Assembly: GCA_947568835.1 (NCBI GenBank) | Contig: OX387602.1 | Coordinates: 4,930,570 to 4,994,569 of the forward strand | Origin: Protonemura montana | Taxonomy: Eukaryota; Arthropoda; Insecta; Plecoptera; Nemouridae | DNA length: 64,000 bases | Reading direction: 5' to 3' | Shown here: positions 14,201 to 23,050 of the stretch, in pieces | Layout: the number at the start of each line of letters is the position of its first letter | How positions within the stretch are numbered: position 1 is the first letter of the stretch | Notes under the pieces: model-generated | Databases searched by the model: none | Seen by the model: only the letters and a program-made list of their open reading frames with translations | Told to the model about the DNA's origin: nothing | Position numbers and translations under genes: made by a program

Positions 14201-16344
14201 TTACTTTTGTGATAATAGGTGGTTAATAAATGCAGGACTATGAGCCAGGATTTTTTTTTTCTAAACCAACGATAATTGTGCTAATTAAACAAAATATAAA
14301 CTTTTTGGCTTAGGAAATTATAGTTAAAATACAAGAGTAGAGAAACATAAGAAAACAACTAAAAAGAAGTAGAAAAGTGGTAGTTTTGGAGGACGTAATA
14401 GATACTGAAACCAGAATTTTCTGTTAGACTTCCCCTCCTCATCGTTCACCTTGATTCAATGTCATAGTCAATGCCAGGAAAGTGCACGCGATGCTGTGAA
14501 TGACCTATTCGCAGATCCCGCGACTCACTCGAGGTTTATTGTCGGCCTAGAATCAATTTGTAGACTGCCAACTTGTCTTTGAACTTGCCATAGAGATGAT
14601 GGGCGAGTTCGGTGCGTTGTTGCTACTTCTTAACTGGAATAAAAAATATTTATTTTTTGTTCGTCCAATTGCAAAGAAGCAATAATGTGCTCTTGTTTGG
14701 TATCGAGAAATATGGTTCCCTTTGAAAAAAAAACTTAAGCCAGCAAGCGAGGATGAGCGGGGAAGCAAAGCTGGATACATTTGCAACCGAACCGGGGTAC
14801 GGAATCTGGACCTCCCGTTTGCAGGCCAGGTAACCCACTGAGGTATCCTTGCACACAGACTCCGGTTTCTTAGGGCGTGGTAAGGGATTTCCGAAGGGAC
14901 CAAGACCACTCGAGCGTAAACGAGTCAATTATTTTCAAACGGGTCAGAATCCCTCTATAATCGCATGTTTCCTAAATGCACTGTTAGTTAGTGGGTCGGC
15001 ATAACAAACCTCGTTTGATGCCCGTGAAACGCCCGTGAAACGCCACTGACGTAACACTATGGTAAAAACCGCCGTATTTTTTTTTTGATAGCGGGGTGCG
15101 ATGCCCCCTGGGTCGCTGCCTGGATCGACGCGAGATCTGCAATGGAGTGCCCGATTGCCGTGACACCCGTGACGAGAACGACTGTCATCTGGTCGGCAAG
15201 TGTCGCCCGTGGGATATGCAGTGTGCCAACGGAAAGTGTGTCTCGAAGATGGCATTCTGCAACGGCGTTGACGAGTGCGGGGACGCCAGCGACGAGCCGG
15301 TCAATTGCAGTTGCGCAGGCTATCTCAAGGTCGTGGCACCTCACCGGGTGTGCGATGGACGGTGGAACTGCTACGACAGATCGGACGAGCTTGGATGTGG
15401 ATGCCACGAGAATACATATCTTTGCCCTAAGTAAGTTTATTGGATAGAAGAATCTGTGATAGAAGGATATGATAACAACTCGAACGGTACAGTCAGTGCA
15501 TAGGACATCTCCTCAGCTTGCTTCTTTTCACGCACGAAAATAGATGCATCTATAAACTTTTAGAAACTCATTTCAATCTTACCTGTGTTCACCTGTGTTT
15601 AGTTACCAGCATGTATGATTTTTCTACATCGGACTATTGTATTCTAAATTCTAATAATCTAGAGAAACCTGGTAAATTCTCAAGAATTATTTGAGAAATA
15701 GTATTAAATGTAAGTGAGATTTTTTTTTTGTAATTTCTTTTTATTGTTTGGCGTTGCAGGTCCAATGTCTGCATTGCCAAGGACTTTCTGTGCGATGAGG
15801 TGAACGATTGTCCTGATGGAGAGGACGAGAAAAACTGCGTCGGCTTGAAATCAGACGTCAGAACACCGTAAGTAAAACATTAAAAAAAAGCTAAATAATG
15901 TAAATTCGTAGCAGTTCAGTTAAGTCATGGCTAATGAAGAGTAAAAACTTTAATTGTTTCATCTATCAAATTTTAATTTACACACTTACAAACTATGAAG
16001 AGAAGGCATAATGTCAATATTTCGTGAAGTTTTCCATCGTTTAATTTCGATCCCATGTGTCCAGGCAAGACAGCGAGGTGATAATCCAGACGAACGGCGT
16101 ATTCCACTCATTCTGCGCCGCGACCTCGTCTCGTCCAGACGCGAATGCGTTGTGCAAGGCCAGTGGCTTCTCAGAAGGTTCCCTTGAGGACACCGATCTG
16201 CCCGCCACCGGGCCCAAGCTAGATTCATTCTCTACCGTCTTCATCGGGAGAAACCAGCTGACTCTGAGGGGCGACCGGCCCTTGGTGGAGCTTGTCCCGG
16301 TTAATTGCACGGCCCTGAATGTCCGGTGCAAGGTTCCTCTCTAG
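2120..16344 (+). CDS. ndl: Nudel-like mosaic serine protease (LDLa / SRCR-like / trypsin / pseudo-trypsin)
   Basis: Exons by splice signals: 2120-2254, 2773-4614, 4720-4896, 5172-6122, 6411-6574, 6963-7485, 7646-7865, 8323-8597, 9011-9155, 9397-9527, 9910-12197, 12399-13045, 13191-13379, 13690-14043, 15092-15430, 15760-15867, 16065-16344. Phases agree throughout and give about 2,921 residues plus a missing first exon; Drosophila Nudel is about 2,600. Order: signal-anchor segment, long low-complexity region, three LDLa repeats, SRCR-like region, active S1 protease, LDLa, Ser/Thr-rich mucin-like stretch, LDLa pair, SRCR-like region, inactive S1 domain, four LDLa-like repeats, final SRCR-like region. 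In Drosophila, Nudel is made by follicle cells, secreted into the perivitelline space, triggers the protease cascade that sets dorsal-ventral polarity and is needed for eggshell cross-linking; the same role here is inferred from architecture. The long exons carry low-complexity sequence; the catalytic domain is cut by four introns. Assignment to this family is firm; orthology is very likely. Confidence 0.9.
2430..2650 (+). repeat. Dispersed repeat copy A (intron of nudel-like gene)
   Basis: This intron segment shares the core TGTCGAAGAGCAC, then a GGGGAC block, an ACGGCTTAAC-like block, a TACAAC block and a CCATCCTGTCGAA-like end with the sequence at 36745-36985 and, in reverse orientation, with 25110-25350. 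It is the most diverged of the three. The order of blocks is kept, so it is a copy of one interspersed family and not a chance match. No coding capacity is seen. Confidence 0.6.
3500..3632 (+). repeat. In-frame 18-bp tandem repeat encoding NNFNPI/TP units
   Basis: Within the long third exon of the nudel-like gene an 18-bp unit (AACTTCAATCCAATCCCA and close variants) is repeated about six times. It encodes hexapeptides of the form NNFNPIP or NNFNPTP. Units differ by single bases (ATC/ACC), so the array is recent or being homogenised. The surrounding sequence is also Asn/Pro/Gln-rich. The array length is a multiple of three bases per unit, so expansion keeps the frame. Confidence 0.9.
5940..6574 (+). 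other. Nudel-like: first LDLa cluster
   Basis: Three LDL-receptor class A type repeats are seen in order: one ending in [10 protein letters not shown], one ending in [10 protein letters not shown] (exon end 6122), and one in the next exon ending in [10 protein letters not shown]. Each keeps the calcium-binding acidic motif (DxSDE or DxxxDE) and several of the six cysteines; the first two have shortened N-terminal halves. In Nudel such repeats sit just before the protease domain. A CAG polyglutamine run (about 5670-5690) precedes them. Confidence 0.8.
6963..7485 (+). other. Nudel-like: SRCR-like region before the protease
   Basis: One exon holds a Trp/Cys-rich stretch ([20 protein letters not shown]) typical of degenerate SRCR domains in mosaic proteases, followed by an acidic, Arg-rich linker ([15 protein letters not shown]) that leads to the activation site in the next exon. 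The domain keeps four or five cysteines, fewer than a full SRCR domain, so the name is by resemblance. Confidence 0.6.
7732..9527 (+). other. Nudel-like: active trypsin-type S1 protease domain
   Basis: The domain begins at an Arg activation site, GNGR followed by VVGG (codon for the first Val at 7732). The catalytic triad is complete: His in TAAHC (7852-7854), Asp in RNDLALLRL (8453-8455) and Ser in CQGDSGGP (9133-9135). The residue six before the Ser is Asp (9115-9117), which predicts trypsin-like cleavage after Arg or Lys. The end is marked by [14 protein letters not shown]. Four introns interrupt the domain. Cleavage after Arg at its own activation site would be compatible with autoactivation, which has been reported for Drosophila Nudel. 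Confidence 0.92.
9910..12197 (+). other. Nudel-like: LDLa plus long Ser/Thr/Glu-rich exon
   Basis: The exon starts with an LDLa repeat ([16 protein letters not shown]), then about 600 residues rich in Ser, Thr, Pro and Glu with recurring TTEE(D/E)RAL phrases, and ends with LDLa repeats ([16 protein letters not shown] and [16 protein letters not shown]). The middle looks like a mucin-type O-glycosylated linker. The TTEE repeat phrase is spaced every 45-70 residues, suggesting an old, decayed internal duplication. The last LDLa is completed across the intron to 12399 ([10 protein letters not shown]). Confidence 0.75.
12399..14043 (+). other. Nudel-like: second SRCR-like region and inactive S1 domain
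   Basis: After an SRCR-like stretch and a short tandem [11 protein letters not shown] repeat comes a domain with the fold signature of an S1 protease ([20 protein letters not shown], then [13 protein letters not shown]). The position of the catalytic His and its Cys is taken by Lys and Leu. The Asp segment is kept in weak form (DTDTLLLHL). No GDSGGP motif follows. The domain is therefore a pseudoprotease; Drosophila Nudel also has a degenerate second protease domain. Confidence 0.75.
14780..14860 (-). repeat. tRNA-derived SINE head in nudel-like intron
   Basis: On the minus strand the intron between 14043 and 15092 contains an A-box-like TACCTCAGTGGGTTACCTGG and, about 30 bases later, a B-box-like AGGTCCAGATTCC. 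Spacing and order match a tRNA-derived RNA polymerase III promoter. A poly-T/A tract nearby (14726-14734) could be a tail. It is too degenerate to be a working tRNA. Confidence 0.5.
15092..16344 (+). other. Nudel-like: C-terminal LDLa repeats and last SRCR-like region
   Basis: LDLa-type repeats end in [31 protein letters not shown] and [10 protein letters not shown]; the last is split by the intron between 15430 and 15760. The final exon (16065-16344) carries a short Cys-poor SRCR-like region and stops with CKVPL. No close AATAAA follows; an AATACA variant is at about 16666 and an AATAAA at about 16912. Confidence 0.75.
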
Positions 16345-17760
16345 TGTGCACTTTTATCACCAACGGGTAATTTTACCCAGACCGTGGAAATGCTTGTTGG
16401 AAAATTGTACATTTCCTGTTCCGACAATACGTTTAGTTTATTTATATTTATCGTATTTTTTATACTGACCCTTGCTAACCAGGCAATATATATTTTAATT
16501 ATTTGTACGATTATAGTTTATTAGTAATGAAAGTCTGTTAATTTAAGGTTTCTGTGGTACTGTTGTTCTTTGCCTGCCACATTTCCATCTCATAATTTTA
16601 CTGAAATGTTACGAAATGTTTTTTTATTGTAATTTCGGTGCCACATTAGAATTATGTATATGGCATTCAATACATGGCATTCAAAATATGGTATTGTGTA
16701 GTTTAGTCAACCATTTCTGAGTGACCAGTTTCGAATCCTGTCGCTTCCATGACCCGTAGACCTCACAACGTCTTCTTTTTTTACCTTCATACCTTGGGAT
16801 TCACATTTGCAAAAAAAAAATACGGAATAATTTTCTTGTTTCTTGTTTCTTTTAGTTCAAAAAGGTTCCCCACGCTTATATCCACTTGCAAAAACAGCGT
16901 GTCGTTAAACACAATAAATCAAGGGAAAGCAGCTGCAGCAACTTGTAGTGCACAAGTGTACCGCGGGGCTGCCTACACGACTGGCTGACCGACTCTGCCT
17001 GAATGCCGGCTGGAAATGGTGAGGCCGAAAAGTGTCTTTTGGTACCAGGCGCCCAGCCGACAAAAGAAGATTGCAGCAACAGAGTCCACGTGACGTCACA
17101 CGCCATGTGCTCGATCGATCCCATCCTTATCGCCATGGGCTCGATCGATCCCGCCTTGCCGCCATCGATCGGCTGACGGGTTTTTCGACGTTCATCAATG
17201 TGATAAAAGCCAAGGCTGCCGAACGATCACCAAAAATGTTTTTATTCAAGATAATTTTAGACTGAAATAGCTTACATATTATACAAAAGTTATAAGTTTT
17301 CTTATATGTCCCTATGATTTTATGACGTCCATTAAGTTGGCTGTACTACGATATTGCAATTCCAATTATCAAAAAAATAAATTTCCACTTGCCATTAAGA
17401 CAAACGGATACAACCAGGTCTAGTATCGATGGTAAAACGGGTTTAAAACGCGCATTGTTTTGGGTCATTAAGCGAGTAGGTACATTGGAGTTACCGAATT
17501 TCTCAATTACTACTTTTTGTCTCTATGGAGTGCAGTTTGAACTTGAGATGCAATTTGAATGAAATCTTATTTAAATTGCAAACGGTTATAGTGTTGTTAA
17601 TAATGAGATGTAATTAGCTAATCTTCAACGCAACACAAATTGCGTTCGCGAAGCCCTAGTTAACCTGAATCCGTTATTAATATTCGGTTGCTTAGCAGAA
17701 AACAGATCGGTTGCATTAGCCGCCTTATCTAATTCTGCCTGTATTAACACTTAAATGTAC
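16345..17760. other. 3' flank of nudel-like gene with repeat debris
   Basis: No gene is seen. A B-box-like CAGTTTCGAATCC lies at about 16727. At 16890-16930 there is the tail GTCGTTAAACACAATAAATC, shared with the dispersed repeat at 25319-25345 and 52908-52935. Two nearly identical GCTCGATCGATCCC words lie at about 17105 and 17138. The ORFs here are short and non-coding in composition. Confidence 0.5.
17640..17730 (+). repeat. Repeat shared with 21190-21285
   Basis: Both places contain GACCTGAAT-like sequence, then a CGGTTGCTTAGCAGAAAA-like block, ATCGGTTGCATTAGCC, and TAATTCT followed by a TATTGACA/TATTAACA word. The order is the same and the spacing nearly so. This is a dispersed non-coding repeat of unknown type. 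Confidence 0.55.
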
Positions 17761-17764
17761 ACAG

Positions 17765-17842
17765 TCACTGTGGCTCTGTGGTTAACTTGCTTGCTTGCAG
17801 AGTACAAGACATGCGTTCAGTCCCCGACCGGGTAACTTTTTG
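17765..17842 (+). repeat. tRNA-derived SINE head
   Basis: A-box-like GTGGCTCTGTGGTTAACTTG is followed about 35 bases later by B-box-like GCGTTCAGTCCCCGACC. This is the layout of a tRNA-derived polymerase III promoter. Stems do not pair well enough for a functional tRNA. Confidence 0.5.
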
Positions 17843-18460
17843 GCTGCGCCAAGCTCGAGTCGCTCTGGTATCAAATCATTGAACTAAGATGCTGTCCAGA
17901 GTGAATGACATATTCTGTCAATAGGTAGCGCTGATCGCAACAAAAATGTCAGGCTAAAGCACTACAACTCAGTCCAATATTCCTATGTGATGTCATGAAG
18001 GCCCTGCGGCATTACTCTCCATGCGGTCGTGGCCTGTTTGATGATGTGGAGTGACTTGCTTCTCCACTGGCGGCGGCGGCAAGATTCAAATCACGTGGTT
18101 AGAGCTGGTCGAAGGTCTAATCAAATGATTAGAACAATGCGACCAGTTCGAATTCCGTCGAAAATTACGTAAATTATTTTTACACATGGTTGTGTGTAAT
18201 GGCAGTTTGTCAATCCATGGTGAAAGATCCAGGATGAGTAAAGTGAACAAGACTTCGAAAATATTGTCGTCGTCGACAATGTCGTTGAAATATGTTTTGA
18301 TCGATAATCATCGATGAAGTGGTCGAGATTTGTTCGGATTCTTTGTCGCTGTCGTCACAGTTCAACAGTTTATGAATTTCAAAAAATGCAGAAGAAAAAT
18401 ATGTCCGCTCGCTTGTGCGGTTAAAGACATCGAATTCGTCGATCACATTTTTTCTTCGTA

Positions 18461-18904
18461 ATATCTGAACGCCATCAAGCGATTCGAAAAATGCCAGTAA
18501 TAGCGCCGAGAAATAAGGACGTGCCCCTGCACAACTGCATATGTTGTTGATAATGCAAGCATGGACTGGAGTAACGTCAGTCGGACTTCGTTGCCTGATC
18601 ACAAGGCCTCAAGGTTGTTTTATAAGTAAATGTTTCACCAAACATGCAGTCGTGTTAAGTCGCACTATAATCCCCAGCGCAATATGTTGGATATTATTTT
18701 GGATATATTGGATATTATGTTATTAATGTATATTATATTTGATATAAGTATGTTATATGAAATATTTACCGTGAGTAAACAAAAACATAAAACTCGGAAA
18801 ATATCGTGGTACATTTGATATCCACCAGATTGCGCGGGGGGTCACGGTGCGTGTTAACACGACTGCGTGTTCGGAGAAACTTAAAAAATAAGAGTAAATG
18901 GGGG
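18461..18904 (+). mobile_element. MITE-like element, copy 1
   Basis: An inner pair of inverted arms is seen: one begins ATGTTTCACCAAACATGCAG at 18630, the other ends near 18880 as CTGCGTGTTCGGAGAAAC. Each arm is about 65 bp and includes GCGCAATNTG next to GATAT. The middle is AT-rich (repeated TTGGATATT words). The same unit with the same flanks recurs at 20142-20659, so a larger segment was copied. No transposase is encoded. Its family is not known. Confidence 0.7.
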
Positions 18905-19229
18905 CCCTGCTATCAAGTAACGGGCATCGACTGGCTTTGTACCAGTCGGATTGTAATGCTTGCATGTTCTAGAACGATCGTGGAAATTGGTGAAAGCCAA
19001 TAAAGTGGTGTTGCCAACGGCTTCTGCACTGCTATTTGTCGCGGCCGGGTCTAGCTCTTGCTTGCGGGGACGAATAATAATCGTCAATGATATTTTAATA
19101 ATTTAAAAGATACAATCCCGAACGGCAACCCGGTTCTAAACCGAACTAATCTGAAGGTGCGCTCGATGTCATGTACCTACCCAGAAGGCCGGGTTTTCAA
19201 ACATGAAATTTAAATACGTGGATCTTTCT

Positions 19230-19515
19230 CTAAAACGTGTGGCCGTCTGCGTGGCACACTGGTAACGTCGCTGCTTCGGTAACGTCCAAGATATCCGTTA
19301 ACTGGATCGAATCCACTCGACGGAGGAACATTTTTACTGCTGGAATACGACATCAAACATCCACCAGTGATAACTGGAGTTAGGAGACTTAAATATCTCC
19401 AAAATAAGTTATAAAGATCTATGTTCAGTTGGTTGTGCGGTTTAATTCATCGACTTCATCGATCACCTGATCATGGTATTGGCGAAATACTGTGTTCGAA
19501 TCACCTTCGTTCCTC
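19230..19515 (+). repeat. Two tRNA-like SINE heads in tandem
   Basis: The first has GTGGCCGTCTGCGTGGCACAC and a B box GGATCGAATCC near 19312. The second has TTCAGTTGGTTGTGCGG (about 19423) and a B box TGTTCGAATCACC near 19493, followed by a short T run. Part of the second (GTGCGGTTNAA...ATCGATCAC) recurs at about 18416-18446. Too degenerate for working tRNAs. Confidence 0.45.
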
Positions 19516-19817
19516 AGCGCAGTATCACACTTTTCCATTTTTTTTTTTGGGCGTATGTTAAAGACAGTAGCAAAATTGCCGGGCGCTCCTGGCGCTTCGC
19601 GCCAGTCACGCCCGCCAATTTTGCGGGCCGTTCCCACGACCCCGAACCCCACCTATACCCCGTGTGCAGCTCCTACGTCTAGTATCAAGTATATAGGAAT
19701 ATCAACTAGAGTTAGTTAAGTACAAAATTAGAGCCACCTGTTGGCAGAATTTGGTACTACATTCTGGACTTATAATAACTTTTCATATTTAGTCAAGTGC
19801 TTTCTAGTTCGACGGTA

Positions 19818-19905
19818 AGAAACAAAAATTGCAGCCACGCCAGGAATCGAACGCTTTACCTCCGCGCCACGAAGCACAGCGCCCACCATAGAGCTACACT
19901 CCACG
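19818..19905 (-). repeat. tRNA-derived SINE head (minus strand)
   Basis: On the minus strand TGTAGCTCTATGGTGGGCGC resembles an A box and GCGTTCGATTCCTGG a B box, 40 bases apart. The D-arm and T-arm shapes are plausible but the acceptor stem does not pair. Most likely a SINE or tRNA pseudogene. Confidence 0.5.
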
Positions 19906-20034
19906 GGTAATCAGTGCGGGAAATAAACCAACTAAACTTCCAGCGATATTATTCTCGCCTGAACACCAGCATGCTTCTCTTCTTCCTAGTTTGGCAATTT
20001 ATATTTACATTAAAACTTCTCACATTTTTATCTG

Positions 20035-20112
20035 CTCTTGCATGGTCGAGCGGTTAAAGTATCCGAAGGTCGTGCGGCAAGACCCGCGTTCGAATCACGA
20101 CGTTCTATCATG
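20035..20112 (+). repeat. tRNA-derived SINE head
   Basis: GCATGGTCGAGCGGTTAAAG fits an A box of a class II-type tRNA (Ser/Leu-like) and GCGTTCGAATCACG fits a B box. A T-rich tract follows at 20113-20125. It lies directly before the second MITE-like unit. Confidence 0.55.
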
Positions 20113-20141
20113 TTTTTTTTTGTATTGGTAGTATGGTCAAA

Positions 20142-20659
20142 TATCTGAACGCCATCAAGCCATTAGAACATTCCAGTTACAGCGCCGAGAAAAATGGACG
20201 TGCCCCTGGATATTTGCAAATGTTCCTACCTAGCGGTGCAGCGGCGCTCAGCCACTACATAAATACGGGCTTTCACCAACCAGCAAGTTCTAGCGTGACA
20301 ATCCAAGCATTACAACCGGACTGGAGGAACGCAAGTTTTTAGCCGTTGACTGATCACAGGGCCTCAAGGTTGTTTTATAAGTAAATGTTTCACCGAACAT
20401 GCAGTCGTGTTAAGTCGCACTATAACCCCCAGCGCAATCTGTTGGATATTATTTTGGATATATTGGATATTATGTTATTAATGTATATTATATTGGATAT
20501 AAGTAGTTATATGAAATATTTACCATGAGCAAACAAAAACATAAAACTCGGAAAATATCGTGGTACATTTGATATCCACCAGATTGCGCGGGGGGTCACG
20601 GTGCGTGTTAACACGACTGCGTGTTCGGTGAAACATAACAAATAAGAATAAATGGGGGC
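20142..20659 (+). mobile_element. MITE-like element, copy 2
   Basis: Inverted arms: 20385-20450 begins ATGTTTCACCGAACATGCAG; the right arm ends at 20636 with CTGCGTGTTCGGTGAAACAT. The arms pair over about 65 bp with a few mismatches, and this copy keeps the ends better than copy 1. The middle and both flanks match copy 1. A third, single degenerate arm is at about 21012-21065. Outside the arms, TCTAG...CAAGCATTACAACCGGACTGG (about 20290) pairs with the reverse of 18940-18975 in copy 1, so a longer outer inverted repeat may exist. Confidence 0.75.
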
Positions 20660-21189
20660 AAACTGAGGTAAAGTGAACATTATTTTTGATTGCATGGCCA
20701 TGCAGAACGCATTGCTGCAGGCGACATATCGCATGCACTTTACTTATGACGTTTGCGTGCATTTAACCACAAATTGCTTCTCCATTTATGGCAGGTGCAA
20801 CAGACACTTTCATCAATCCCCGCACTAATTGCACAGAAAGAAAGGTAATTGGACCTGGCCTCCAGCGAGGGGGACGAGTAGCTTTCGGCCACACCAAAAA
20901 AGGGATTTCATCGTTTACCAAGATCCGATGTAAAAGAGCAAGACGACAGAGCCCGACTGGTAATGAGCCAGCCGATGCTTCTCAATGATCACTCGTCCTC
21001 TGGTCATGTACCAAGTATCACCGAACCCGCAGTCGAGTTCAGACGGTAATCGTTAGCGCAACCTGTGGGGTATCAAACGAACTTTATCAATTAATATTGG
21101 ACATCGATCGGTAACCGGATACTACTCGCTCGGCTATCGCAGGCTGGCACTGTCCCGTACCAATTTATAGGCACAAAAAAACAGACTGT

Positions 21190-21290
21190 AGTACTTATTG
21201 ACCTGAATATATTCCTTGGCTGCTTAGCAGAAAAAAATCGGTTGCATTAGCCACCTTGCTTAATTCTCCCGTTATTGACATCCATTTTAG
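21190..21290 (+). repeat. Repeat shared with 17640-17730
   Basis: Contains the blocks GGCTGCTTAGCAGAAAAAAA, TCGGTTGCATTAGCC and TTATTGACATCC in the same order as 17640-17730. Function unknown; probably the end of an interspersed element. Confidence 0.55.
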
Positions 21291-21644
21291 CTAAAGAAAA
21301 TTTGTAAAAAAAAAAAAATTTAAATGGTGGATTGCTAAACGTGTTCGCTTCATGATTTGATGACTCTGATTTGCTGCTGTTTTAACCTAGCAGCAAAGTA
21401 AAAACCTAATTGTTCTTCTGGTTGTATTGTTCTTTATTCTGTCGCCAGACAATTACAAGTTTCATCGGTAATGGCTTAGAGTAGACCAATCGTCCTTGAC
21501 CAGGTGCTCAAATAAACATTACCTCACCTATAAGGTAGAACTCGGTGTTGACATTAATCTTGCTTCACCTAGAAGAAAGATTTCGGTGCTGAAATGTCCC
21601 TTGCCTCTCCTTAAAGAGAAAGCTTGGTGCTGACATACACCTGG

Positions 21645-22222
21645 AGGGCTCGCTGGATCCTATGCTTTATCCAGGTTATTTGAGATCAGCTGGCTGGATC
21701 CTATGCTTTATCCAGGTTATTTGAGATCAGCTCGCTGGATCCTATGCTTTATCCAGGTTATTTGAGATCAGCTGGCTGGATCCTATGCTCTATCCAGGTT
21801 ATTTGAGATCAGCTGGCTGGATCCTATGCTCCATACAGGTTATTTGAGATCAGCTGGCTGGATCCTATGCTCTATCCAGGTTATTTGAGATCAGCTGGCT
21901 GGATCCTATGCTCTATCCAGGTTATTTGACATCAGCTGGCTGGATCCTTAGCTCTATCCAGGTTATATGAGATCAGCTAGCTGGATCCTTTGCTCTATCC
22001 AGGTTATTTGAGATCAGCTGGCTAGATCCTATGCTCTATCCAGGTTATTTGAGATCAGCTGGCTGGATCCTTAGCTCTATCCAGGTTATATGAGATCAGC
22101 TAGCTGGATCCTTTGCTCTATCCAGGTTATTTGAGATCAGCTGGCTAGATCCTATGCTCTATCCAGGTTATTTGAGATCAGCTGGCTGGATCTTATGCTC
22201 TATCCAGGTTATTTGAGATTCT
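21645..22222. repeat. 41-bp minisatellite, about 14 copies
   Basis: The unit is GCTGGCTGGATCCTATGCTC followed by TATCCAGGTTATTTGAGATCA (41 bp). About 14 copies run head to tail. Most carry a GGATCC site. Copies differ by single bases (TTT/TCT, GGATCC/AGATCC, TTATTT/TTATAT). A block of three variant units is itself repeated, with the CCTTAGCTCT variant at 21946 and again at 22069, exactly 123 bp apart (3 x 41). No stop-free frame spans the array. Confidence 0.95.
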
Positions 22223-23050
22223 CAGAGAGACTAAGTCACAAAATGTGAGGAAAAAATTCAGGAAACTTACTCAATTTTCCATCTATGTAATGGCCCAACC
22301 TATCGCATAAAATAAAGCGATTTCAAAGATTTTCAGACCGTATTTGATTTCGTTTACTTATTTGTAATTTTCTGGCAAAATGTTGTCATTTTTACTGTTT
22401 CTAGGATCAACAAATCTAATCATTTGCTTGACAACCGTCAGTAAGGGTTCCAAAGAGATCACGTGACTACGGCATGGCCTCCCGTTTTGTCTTTATGCAG
22501 TGCAGTTTTTATTATTATATATATTTTTTATTTAATTTATTCATTCCAATTGAATTTTTGAACAATATTGGACATGTCAGTAAAAAACAGAAGTTGATAA
22601 AAGTACATTTAAACCGTAAAACAATAAGAGAGTCAGAATGATAAAAACTCTTGTACTGAGTTATAGCAGGCATTGATAAGAAAAGATTTTAATAAAATAC
22701 AAAAATCTTTGTCATTTTATTTCAAATCTTTGTCTTCAAAATCTTTTTTTGAACATAAGATGTAATTATTTTATTTTATTTGCAATATATTATCTCGTTC
22801 TTAGTAAAAAACCGGGTGTAGCTGTATCTTATTGATACGGCCGATATTTAAGCGTGACTACGTTCAACTACCGCGTAGGTACGTAGGTCAACTACCGTAC
22901 TGACAATACTTCACAAGCAAGTTTTACATCTCTCTTTATTTGGGTTGTGTTTTCATATCTAATTTACATGCTGAAGGACTTTACAGATTGGGATGGAAGT
23001 GTCATCTTGCGATATATATATTATTTTTTTCCATTAGTCTACTGACGAGT
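22223..23050. other. AT-rich spacer between two tandem arrays
   Basis: No gene or RNA feature is seen. The stretch is AT-rich with poly-T and TATATA runs; open frames are short. Confidence 0.5.
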
